Origin: an uncultured Atopobiaceae bacterium
GTDB lineage: Bacteria; Actinomycetota; Coriobacteriia; Coriobacteriales; Atopobiaceae
DNA: 6,354 nt
Direction of reading: 5' to 3'
Assembly (NCBI GenBank): GCA_900770865.1
Contig: CAAGLU010000171.1
Span: 1-6,354 of the forward strand
The notes below the pieces were generated by a model. That model was not told the DNA's origin. It did not search any database and saw only the letters and a list, made by a program, of their open reading frames with translations. Shown piece after piece: positions 1 to 5,821 of the stretch. The translations under genes and the position numbers were made by a program. Each line of letters opens with the position of its first letter. Position 1 is the first letter of the stretch.

Positions 1-933
1 TATCGCCCGGGCAACCACAGGCTGCTTACGTTCTCTACCATGTACCAGTTCAACGAGAACTTCGTGCTGCCGCTCAGCCACGACGAGGTGGTCAACGGCA
101 AGTGCTCGCTCATCACGCGCATGCCCGGAGACTACTGGCGCCAGTTTGCAGGCATGAGGGCGCTTGCCTTCTACCAGATGACACACGCGGGCGGCAAGCT
201 CAACTTCATGGGCAACGAGATCGCCCAGTTCATCGAGTGGCGCTACTACGAGGGCATCCAGTACTTCCTGGCCGAGCAGTACGACACCCATCGTCACCAG
301 CAGCAGTTTGTCGCGGCGCTCAACGCGTTCTACAACGCGCACCCCGCGCTCTGGCAGCGCTCCTACACGAGCGACGGCTTCGAGTGGATTGACGCCGACA
401 ACGCTAAGCAGTCAATCATCTCGTTCATCCGTAGGGGCGATAACCCCAAGGACGACCTCGTCATTCTCATCAACTTTGACGTGAACGCCCGTGAGGGCTT
501 CCGCCTTGGCGTGCCCGAAGAGGGCTACTACGAGGAGCTCTTTAACTCCGACGCCGAGCAGTTTGGCGGCTCCGGTGTGGTGAACATCGGCAAGCTCGAG
601 ACCAGCGAGACTCCGTGGAACGGCCGCGAGCAGTCCGTCGTCGTGCGTGTGCCGCCGCTGGGTGGCATCATCCTGCACCGCGCCGGCGCGTTGAGGAAGC
701 GTCGCGCCACCACCACGCGCGCAAAGACCACCACGACAAAGGCCGCTGCGGCAAAGAAGCCGGCAGCAAAGGCAAAGGCTGCCGCCGCCGAGAAGAAGGC
801 GCCCGCCAAGCCTGCAACAAAGAAGCCCGCGGCCAAGAAGCCGGCGGCGAGCAAGACCGCGGCCAAGCCCGCTGCCGAGAAGAAGCCCGCAACTCGTCGA
901 GCGTCCTCGACAAAGGCGCCAAAGACCAAGTAA
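1..933 (+). CDS. glgB: 1,4-alpha-glucan branching enzyme, C-terminal part (5' end outside window)
   Basis: The reading frame is open from base 1 to the TAA at 931-933, so the gene starts upstream. The product is the end of a GH13 branching enzyme, a cytosolic enzyme that cuts alpha-1,4 glucan chains and rejoins them by alpha-1,6 bonds. Visible landmarks are LTFSTMYQFNENF, then LPLSHDEVV, whose His (79-81) and Asp (82-84) match the conserved region IV pair (Asp526 in E. coli). RMPGDYW and FMGNEIAQFIEW follow, closing the catalytic barrel. An all-beta C-terminal domain runs from about 370 to 687 (DGFEWIDA, SIISFIRR, EELFNSDAEQFGGSG, PPLGGIILHRAG). The other two catalytic carboxylates lie upstream of the window. 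Region IV continues as NGKCSL, where HGKKSL is more usual. The family normally stops near base 687, but this protein continues for 81 basic residues (separate entry). Identity is secure; the tail's role is unknown. Confidence 0.96.
   Translation, partial: YRPGNHRLLTFSTMYQFNENFVLPLSHDEVVNGKCSLITRMPGDYWRQFAGMRALAFYQMTHAGGKLNFMGNEIAQFIEWRYYEGIQYFLAEQYDTHRHQQQFVAALNAFYNAHPALWQRSYTSDGFEWIDADNAKQSIISFIRRGDNPKDDLVILINFDVNAREGFRLGVPEEGYYEELFNSDAEQFGGSGVVNIGKLETSETPWNGREQSVVVRVPPLGGIILHRAGALRKRRATTTRAKTTTTKAAAAKKPAAKAKAAAAEKKAPAKPATKKPAAKKPAASKTAAKPAAEKKPATRRASSTKAPKTK
688..930 (+). other. Lys/Ala/Pro-rich histone-H1-like C-terminal tail of GlgB
   Basis: These 81 codons follow the normal end of the GlgB beta domain. 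By count they encode 28 Ala, 21 Lys, 12 Thr, 8 Pro, 6 Arg, 3 Ser, 2 Glu and 1 Leu, a net charge of about +25 with no aromatic residue. The KKPA motif occurs four times, with related AKAK and KAPAK units between, and the first part is Thr-rich (ATTTRAK, TTTTKA). All 21 lysines use AAG, as expected of real coding sequence in this GC-rich gene. The composition predicts a disordered segment like histone H1 tails and the tails of some actinobacterial nucleoid proteins. Binding to DNA, RNA, polyphosphate or another anionic surface is inference. The same DNA is a low-complexity direct-repeat region, which could be prone to slippage. Confidence 0.85.
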
Positions 934-938
934 ACCGC

Positions 939-986
939 CATTCGTCACGCGCGCCATACCGTCAGGCAACGCGCGCGTGACGAATG
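939..986. terminator. Perfect 16-bp inverted repeat after glgB, probable terminator
   Basis: The left arm CATTCGTCACGCGCGC (939-954) and right arm GCGCGCGTGACGAATG (971-986) are exact reverse complements over 16 of 16 bases, separated by a 16-base loop. The structure begins 5 bases after the glgB stop codon, the usual place for an intrinsic terminator. No T-run follows the right arm, so it is not a canonical U-tailed terminator; tail-less hairpins are often proposed as terminators in GC-rich actinobacteria. The right arm ends 6 bases before the TATAAT at 993-998, so the repeat could also act at the DNA level on that promoter. Confidence 0.7.
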
Positions 987-992
987 CGCCCG

Positions 993-998
993 TATAAT
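993..998 (+). promoter_or_regulatory. Candidate sigma-A type -10 box for glgP
   Basis: TATAAT is an exact match to the bacterial -10 consensus in otherwise GC-rich DNA, 65 bases before the glgP start codon. No good -35 box exists at the right spacing: positions 970-975 (17-base spacer) read CGCGCG and belong to the right arm of the inverted repeat. No TG extension precedes the box. If used, transcription would begin near 1004-1006 and give a leader of about 58-60 bases. A perfect -10 without a -35 suggests a weak or activator-dependent promoter. Confidence 0.55.
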
Positions 999-1003
999 GA
1001 GAC

Positions 1004-1015
1004 GGGAACGTTCTC
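1004..1015. promoter_or_regulatory. Operator-like palindrome at the predicted glgP transcription start
   Basis: GGGAACGTTCTC is a near-palindrome with five of six pairs matching around a central CG. The AACGTT core resembles the centre of LacI/PurR-family operators. It lies just downstream of the TATAAT box, at about +1 to +12, where a bound repressor would block RNA polymerase. A second small palindrome, CACGTG, overlaps its end at 1015-1020. The site is short, and no regulator gene lies in the window to pair with it. Confidence 0.3.
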
Positions 1016-1063
1016 ACGTGATGTTAGGACGTCCCGTCCCGCAGGACATGACATTGGAGTCAC

Positions 1064-3493
1064 ATGGCACAGGAAAAGATCTTCAAGGACACCGCAGATT
1101 TCGAGAAGCAGTATCGCGAGGCTTGCATGGCAGACCTCAGCAAAAAGTTCGAGGACTGCACTCAGCTCGAGCGCTACCAGGTGCTCGCGACGCTCATCGC
1201 GAAGAAGTCTCGTAACGTTTCTGTGGCAACACACCAGAGGGGCGAGAAGAAGGTCTATTACTTCTCCCTCGAGTTCCTCCTTGGTCCGCTGCTTGACAAC
1301 TATCTTCTCAACCTTGGCGTTCACGACCTTGTCGCCAAGGGCGTGGAGGACATGGGCGGCTCCCTCGAGACCATCTGCCGCCAGGAGGCAGACCCTGGCC
1401 TGGGCAACGGCGGCCTGGGGCGTCTCGCCGCGTGCTTCCTCGACTCCATGGCTCACGAGGGCATTGCTGGCTATGGCAACGGCATGCGCTACCACTACGG
1501 CCTGTTCCGCCAGGTCATCGAGGGTGGTCGCCAGGTCGAGAAGACCGACAACTGGCTCGAGAACGGCTTCCCCTGGGAGTCCCGCCGCGACTCCAACACG
1601 GTGATTGTCCAGTTTGGCGGCCAGGTCGTGCGCCACGAGGACGAGACCGGTCGCTACTGGTTCACCCAGGAGGGCGGCGAGAAGGTGCGCGCCGTCCCGT
1701 ACGACGTGCCCATCGTTGGCTATGGCACCAAGAAGATCAACCGCCTGCGCCTCTGGAGCGCCGAGCCCTACGAGGAGAACTTTGACCTCGATGCGTTCAA
1801 CGCCGGCGACTACGCCAAGGCGAACAAGTTCCGCTCCGACGTCGAGGCTATCTCTACGATTCTCTATCCCAATGACTCCGGCGAGCACGGCAAGATTCTG
1901 CGCCTGAAGCAGGAGTACCTGTTTGTCTCCGCTGGCCTGCAGACCATCCTCGGCACCTACGAGCGCGACTTTGGCCCCGACTGGGAGCACCTTGCCGACC
2001 ACGTGGCCATCCACACCAACGACACGCACCCTGCCATGTGCGGCCCCGAGCTCATGCGCATCCTGGTAGACGAGCGCGGTGTGGACTTTGACCTGGCGTT
2101 CAAGATTGCCAAGCAGACCATCTCCTACACCAACCACACGGTCATGCCCGAGGCACTGGAGAAGTGGCCCATCGACACCTTCCGTGCCCTCATGCCGCGC
2201 CTGTACATGTTCATCGAGGAGATTGACCGCCGTTATCGCGAGAGCTTCCCCCACACCTTCGACGACTGGGGAGAAATGCTCAAGAACACCGCCATCCTCT
2301 GGGACGGCCAGGTGCGCATGGCAAACCTCTCGATTATCTTCAGTCACTCGGTGAACGGCGTCTCCGCGCTTCACACGAGCATCCTCGAGGAGGGTGTGCT
2401 CAAGGACTTCTACCGCCTCAACCCCGAGATGTTCAACAACAAGACAAACGGCGTCTCGCACCGCCGGTTCCTTGCCGAGGCCAACCCTGCATACGCGCGT
2501 CTCATCTCCGGCGCCATTGGTACGGGCTGGTTGGATGACGCCTTCGAGCTCGAGAAGCTCACGGCCTACGAGCAGGACGCCGGCTTCTTGGACGAGATGG
2601 AGAAGGCCAAGCTTGTCGACAAGCAGCGCCTTGCGGCCTACGTGAAGGAGACCTCCGGTGTCGACCTCGACTGCTCCATGGTCTTTGACGTGCAGGTCAA
2701 GCGCTTCCACGCCTACAAGCGCCAGCTCCTCAACGTGTTCAAGATCCTGGACATCTACAACCGCATCCTCGCAGACCCGCACTTTGATCCGCGTCCCACA
2801 GCGTTCATCTTCTCGGGCAAGGCTGCACAGAGCTACACCTTTGCCAAGGAGGTCATCCGTCTCATCAACTCGGTAGCCGACGTGGTGAACAACGACGCGC
2901 GTGTGAACGACAAGATCAAGGTCGCCTTCGTTCCCAACTTTGCCGTGTCGAGCGCCCAGCTCATCTACCCCGCCGCCGAGATTTCCGAGCAGATTTCGAC
3001 CGCAGGCACCGAGGCCTCCGGCACCTCCAACATGAAGCTCATGATGAACGCGGCAATCACGCTGGGCACCTACGATGGTGCCAACGTCGAGATTGCCAAG
3101 CTCGTGGGTGACGAGAACATCAAGATCTTTGGCCTCCGCACCGAGGAGGTCGAGGCGCTGCACGCTTCCGGCCACTACTTCGCCTGGGACCAGTACAACG
3201 CCGACCGTGATCGCCTTGGTCGTGTGGTGGATATGCTCTCCGACGGTTCTCTCGCTCGCCTCTCGGGCAACTTCGAGAGCATCCACGACTACCTCATGGT
3301 AAGCAACGATCCGGACCTCGTTCTGCGTGACTTCCGCTCCTATGTTGACGCTTGGGACGAGCTCACCACCGCCTACGGAGACCGTGCCGCATGGAACAAG
3401 GCGGCGCTGCACAATACCGCCAAGGCCGGATACTTCTCTAGTGACCGAACCATTCGCGAGTACATGAGTGACATCTGGCATATTGAGGCATAG
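1064..3493 (+). CDS. glgP: Glycogen/alpha-glucan phosphorylase (GT35, PLP-dependent)
   Basis: The 809-residue protein matches the usual length of bacterial glycogen phosphorylases (about 790-840). It removes terminal alpha-1,4 glucose from glycogen with phosphate, releasing glucose-1-phosphate in the cytosol. Visible motifs in order: YFSLEFLLG (substrate cleft), DPGLGNGGLGRL at about 110-121, NWLENGFPWE, NDTHPA at about 319-324, YTNHTVMPEALEKWP, KRFHAYKRQ at about 546-554, and EASGTSNMK, whose Lys658 is the expected pyridoxal-phosphate Schiff-base lysine, followed by GTYDGANVEI. There is no long regulatory N-terminal extension. ATG 1064 is preceded by GGAG at 1056-1059, and an in-frame TGA at 1049-1051 rules out an upstream start in this frame. 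It lies between glgB and glgC and probably has its own promoter at 993-998. Preference for glycogen over maltodextrin cannot be settled from sequence, so MalP is the alternative name. Confidence 0.97.
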   Translation: MAQEKIFKDTADFEKQYREACMADLSKKFEDCTQLERYQVLATLIAKKSRNVSVATHQRGEKKVYYFSLEFLLGPLLDNYLLNLGVHDLVAKGVEDMGGSLETICRQEADPGLGNGGLGRLAACFLDSMAHEGIAGYGNGMRYHYGLFRQVIEGGRQVEKTDNWLENGFPWESRRDSNTVIVQFGGQVVRHEDETGRYWFTQEGGEKVRAVPYDVPIVGYGTKKINRLRLWSAEPYEENFDLDAFNAGDYAKANKFRSDVEAISTILYPNDSGEHGKILRLKQEYLFVSAGLQTILGTYERDFGPDWEHLADHVAIHTNDTHPAMCGPELMRILVDERGVDFDLAFKIAKQTISYTNHTVMPEALEKWPIDTFRALMPRLYMFIEEIDRRYRESFPHTFDDWGEMLKNTAILWDGQVRMANLSIIFSHSVNGVSALHTSILEEGVLKDFYRLNPEMFNNKTNGVSHRRFLAEANPAYARLISGAIGTGWLDDAFELEKLTAYEQDAGFLDEMEKAKLVDKQRLAAYVKETSGVDLDCSMVFDVQVKRFHAYKRQLLNVFKILDIYNRILADPHFDPRPTAFIFSGKAAQSYTFAKEVIRLINSVADVVNNDARVNDKIKVAFVPNFAVSSAQLIYPAAEISEQISTAGTEASGTSNMKLMMNAAITLGTYDGANVEIAKLVGDENIKIFGLRTEEVEALHASGHYFAWDQYNADRDRLGRVVDMLSDGSLARLSGNFESIHDYLMVSNDPDLVLRDFRSYVDAWDELTTAYGDRAAWNKAALHNTAKAGYFSSDRTIREYMSDIWHIEA

Positions 3494-3500
3494 GAACTAC

Positions 3501-3516
3501 CCCGCAAACCTGCGGG
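3501..3516 (+). terminator. Small GC-rich hairpin between glgP and glgC
   Basis: CCCGCA (3501-3506) and TGCGGG (3511-3516) form a perfect 6-bp stem with an AACC loop, starting 8 bases after the glgP stop codon. No T-run follows. It may be a weak or partial terminator, an mRNA 3'-end stabiliser, or an RNA processing boundary that sets glgP apart from glgCDA. No convincing promoter is visible between it and glgC, so readthrough is likely. Confidence 0.4.
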
Positions 3517-3520
3517 CTGA

Positions 3521-3534
3521 AGGCATGAGGCATG
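3521..3534 (+). repeat. Tandem 7-bp direct repeat in the glgP-glgC gap
   Basis: AGGCATG occurs twice back to back (3521-3527 and 3528-3534), directly after the hairpin and 33 bases before glgC. It could be a protein-binding direct repeat or a chance duplication; two copies of a 7-mer is weak evidence. Confidence 0.4.
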
Positions 3535-3556
3535 TGTTGGGACGTTAGAAGGGAAT

Positions 3557-3562
3557 GGGGGA
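3557..3562 (+). promoter_or_regulatory. Ribosome binding site that decides the glgC start
   Basis: GGGGGA lies 4 bases before ATG 3567 and supports that start. The upstream in-frame ATG at 3555 would overlap this site and has its own purine run (AAGGG) almost touching it, which is too close. The protein from 3567 starts MSKKEC, as Firmicutes-type GlgC proteins commonly do. Confidence 0.65.
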
Positions 3563-3566
3563 CCTT

Positions 3567-4712
3567 ATGAGCAAGAAGGAATGCATCGCGATGCTTCTTG
3601 CCGGAGGGCAGGGCAGCAGGCTTGGCGCGCTCACCAGCAACGTGGCAAAGCCTGCGGTCTCGTTCGGCGGCAAGTTCCGCATCATCGACTTCGCGCTCTC
3701 TAACTGCGCGAACTCGGGCGTCTCGACGGTGGGCGTGCTTACCCAGTACCGTCCGTACCTGCTGCACTCCTACATTGGCACCGGCGAGGCGTGGAACCTC
3801 GACGAGCGTGACGGCGGCGTCTCGATTCTGCCGCCCTATGCCACCCAGACTGGCGGTGCCTGGTACGAGGGCACGGCAGACGCCGTGACGCAGAACCTTG
3901 GCTACATCGACCAGAACGACCCGGAGTACGTCCTCATCCTCTCGGGCGACCAGCTCTACCGCATGGACTACGGCAAGATGCTCGAGAACCACAAGCGCCA
4001 CAACGCCGACCTCACCATCGCCGTCATGCCGGTGCCCTGGGAGGAGGCCTCGCGCTTTGGCATCATCACGCAGGACGATGACGAGCGCATCCTCAAGTTC
4101 ACCGAGAAGCCCAAGAAGCCCGATTCCAACCTCGCGTCCATGGGCATCTACATCTTCAACGCCGACCTCCTCGAGAGCTCCCTCAAGGAGGACGCCGTCG
4201 ACCAGACGTCCGAGCACGACTTCGGGAAGAACATCATCCCCAAGCTCCTGGCAGACGGCAAGCGCCTCTACACCTACGAGTTCAACGGCTTCTGGCGCGA
4301 CGTGGGCACCATCTCGAGCTACCACGAGACGAGCATGGACCTTCTCGGCCCCAACCCCGCCTTTGACCTGTACAGCGAGGACTTCCCCATCATGAGCAAC
4401 GCCTCCACGAGGCCGCCCGCGTTCGTGGGCCGCGATGGCGATGTCGATGACTGTCTGGTCGCAAACGGCGTTCAGGTTTACGGCAAGGCCAAGCATTCGA
4501 TTCTCTCGGTCGACGCCTACGTTGGCGAGCATGCCACGGTTGTCGACTCCGTCCTGCTCCCCGGTGCCGTCGTGAAGAACGGCGCGCACGTTGTTCGCGC
4601 GATCCTGGGCGAGAACTCTGTCGTCGAGGAGAACGTGAACCTCGGTAGCGTCGACTCTACGAAGGACACGGCCGTCATTGGGAATGACGTCGTTGTCGGG
4701 AAGGGGGAGTAA
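3567..4712 (+). CDS. glgC: Glucose-1-phosphate adenylyltransferase, catalytic subunit
   Basis: This 381-residue enzyme makes ADP-glucose and pyrophosphate from glucose-1-phosphate and ATP, the committed step of bacterial glycogen synthesis. The nucleotidyltransferase domain shows LLAGGQGSRL at 10-19, AKPAVSFGGKFRIIDF at 27-42, SGDQLYRMDY with the expected catalytic Asp128, and FTEKP with Lys181 as the expected glucose-1-phosphate ligand, followed by ASMGIYIF. The last 90 or so residues have the hexapeptide pattern of a left-handed beta-helix (YVGEHATVVDSVLLPGAVV). Bacteria mostly have GDHIY where this has GDQLY. It lacks the longer N-terminus of the E. coli enzyme, which carries the fructose-1,6-bisphosphate site, so allosteric control probably differs. 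The start at 3567 is preferred over 3555. Three bases separate it from glgD, suggesting co-translation and a GlgC/GlgD complex as known in Firmicutes. Confidence 0.97.
   Translation: MSKKECIAMLLAGGQGSRLGALTSNVAKPAVSFGGKFRIIDFALSNCANSGVSTVGVLTQYRPYLLHSYIGTGEAWNLDERDGGVSILPPYATQTGGAWYEGTADAVTQNLGYIDQNDPEYVLILSGDQLYRMDYGKMLENHKRHNADLTIAVMPVPWEEASRFGIITQDDDERILKFTEKPKKPDSNLASMGIYIFNADLLESSLKEDAVDQTSEHDFGKNIIPKLLADGKRLYTYEFNGFWRDVGTISSYHETSMDLLGPNPAFDLYSEDFPIMSNASTRPPAFVGRDGDVDDCLVANGVQVYGKAKHSILSVDAYVGEHATVVDSVLLPGAVVKNGAHVVRAILGENSVVEENVNLGSVDSTKDTAVIGNDVVVGKGE
4703..4709 (+). promoter_or_regulatory. glgD ribosome binding site inside the end of glgC
   Basis: GGGGGAG lies within the last codons of glgC (encoding GKGE), 6 bases before the glgD ATG. 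Ribosomes finishing glgC therefore clear or re-use this site, which favours translational coupling and balanced synthesis of the two subunits. Confidence 0.65.
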
Positions 4713-4715
4713 GCA

Positions 4716-5810
4716 ATGGAAAAGGTCATCGGCCTCATTACGTGCAACTACTCGGCCAAGTCCCCGAGCGCACTCGTCGAGAGCCGCCCGGTTGCGTCCA
4801 TGCCGTTCCTCGGCCGCTATCGCCTGGTGGACTTCCCCCTGTCCAACATGGTGAACGCTGGCCTGCGCACCGTGGGCATGGTCATGCCCTACAACTACCG
4901 CTCGATCATCGACCACGTGGGCTCTGGCAAGGACTGGAACCTCGACCGCAAGAACGGCGGCCTGTTTGTCCTCCCTGGCTCTGCCTTTGGCACCTCTCGT
5001 ACCGGCGCGCGCTTCCTGCTGCGCGACCTGGTGCACAACAAGGTCTTCTTCACGAGGTCCAAGTCTGACTACGTGATCTTCTCGACCGCCAACTTTGTGT
5101 ACAACATGGACCTCAACGAGCTGTACGACGCCCACGTTGCTTCCGGAGCCGACGTCACTGTGCTTACCAAGCAGGCCAGCGGCAATGATGCCGACGTCAC
5201 CGGCTTCGAGCTGGAGGGCTCGCGCGTCAACGGCGTGAAGCACGGTGTTTCGTTTGGCGACACTGCCTTCCTCGACTGCTTTGTGATCAGCCGCCAGCTG
5301 CTGCTCGACATGTTCGACTGGTACGCCGCCACTGACTACCTCGACCTCTTTGAGGCAATGGCCAACGACTACGGCCGCGTGAACGTGCAGGCATACAACT
5401 TTGATGGCTATGCGGCGGCGGTGTTCAACAAGAAGAGCTACTACCGCTCCAACATGGACGCGCTCGACCCGCGGATCAATGCCGAGCTCTTCCCCGAGGG
5501 CCGCTTCATCAAGACCAAGGCGCACGACACGTCGCCCGCCAAGTTTGAGGTGGGTTCCCACGTCACTAACTCGCTCGTCTCCGCTGGCTGCCGCATCTTT
5601 GGCAACGTTGGCGACTCGGTCCTGGGCCGCAACGTCATTGTTGAGAGCGGCGCTACCATCCGCGGCTCCGTGGTGATGCAGGATTGCGTCATCAAGAGTG
5701 GCGCTCGCGTGGAGAACGCAATCGTCGACAGGAACAACCTCGTGCCTGCGGGCACCGAGCTTCGTGGCACGCCCGAAGATGTTCTCGTCAAGGAAAAGGG
5801 TCGCGAGTAG
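4716..5810 (+). CDS. glgD: GlgD, non-catalytic ADP-glucose pyrophosphorylase-like subunit
   Basis: The 364-residue protein is a paralogue of GlgC with the same two-part plan: a nucleotidyltransferase-like domain, then a hexapeptide beta-helix (VVMQDCVIKSGARVENAIV) from about residue 280. It opens MEKVIGLITCNYS, and the signature P-loop GGxGxRL is absent. The fold is still evident from PFLGRYRLVDFPLSNMVNAGLR. Where GlgC has SGD with its catalytic Asp, GlgD has TAN, with Asn126 in place of Asp, and no EKP motif is seen near the sugar-phosphate site. In Firmicutes GlgD pairs with GlgC and modulates its activity; a similar regulatory role here is inference from family and position. It begins 3 bases after glgC, and an AGGTGGG ribosome site for glgA follows its stop. 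Confidence 0.95.
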   Translation: MEKVIGLITCNYSAKSPSALVESRPVASMPFLGRYRLVDFPLSNMVNAGLRTVGMVMPYNYRSIIDHVGSGKDWNLDRKNGGLFVLPGSAFGTSRTGARFLLRDLVHNKVFFTRSKSDYVIFSTANFVYNMDLNELYDAHVASGADVTVLTKQASGNDADVTGFELEGSRVNGVKHGVSFGDTAFLDCFVISRQLLLDMFDWYAATDYLDLFEAMANDYGRVNVQAYNFDGYAAAVFNKKSYYRSNMDALDPRINAELFPEGRFIKTKAHDTSPAKFEVGSHVTNSLVSAGCRIFGNVGDSVLGRNVIVESGATIRGSVVMQDCVIKSGARVENAIVDRNNLVPAGTELRGTPEDVLVKEKGRE

Positions 5811-5817
5811 AGGTGGG
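5811..5817 (+). promoter_or_regulatory. glgA ribosome binding site
   Basis: AGGTGGG begins immediately after the glgD TAG stop and ends 4 bases before ATG 5822. It supports that start for glgA and fills most of the 11-base glgD-glgA gap, leaving no room for a separate promoter. Confidence 0.65.
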
Positions 5818-5821
5818 AACC

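Noticed and set aside
688..930. GlgB tail as a frameshift artefact or separate small gene
   Set aside because: The frame runs unbroken from the beta domain, lysine codons are uniformly AAG as in the host genes, and no start codon with a ribosome site opens a separate gene.
412..1017. Minus-strand open frame opposite the end of glgB
   Set aside because: Its Leu/Gly/Arg-rich sequence is the complement of the Lys/Ala-rich tail and GC-rich codons; no domain and no clear start signal.
1001..1038. Possible leader hairpin, GACGGGA (1001-1007) pairing with TCCCGTC (1032-1038), as a riboswitch
   Set aside because: A single 7-bp stem with a 24-base loop matches no riboswitch class I know; the leader is too short for most of them.
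962..3481. 839-residue open frame on the minus strand opposite glgP
   Set aside because: It is codon-aligned with glgP and stays open only because glgP lacks TTA, CTA and TCA codons there. Its translation is Val/Leu/Gly/His-rich with no recognisable domain.
3555..3566. Upstream in-frame ATG for glgC adding four residues
   Set aside because: The purine run before it nearly touches the ATG, while the GGGGGA site is well placed for ATG 3567, and MSKKEC is the usual family start.
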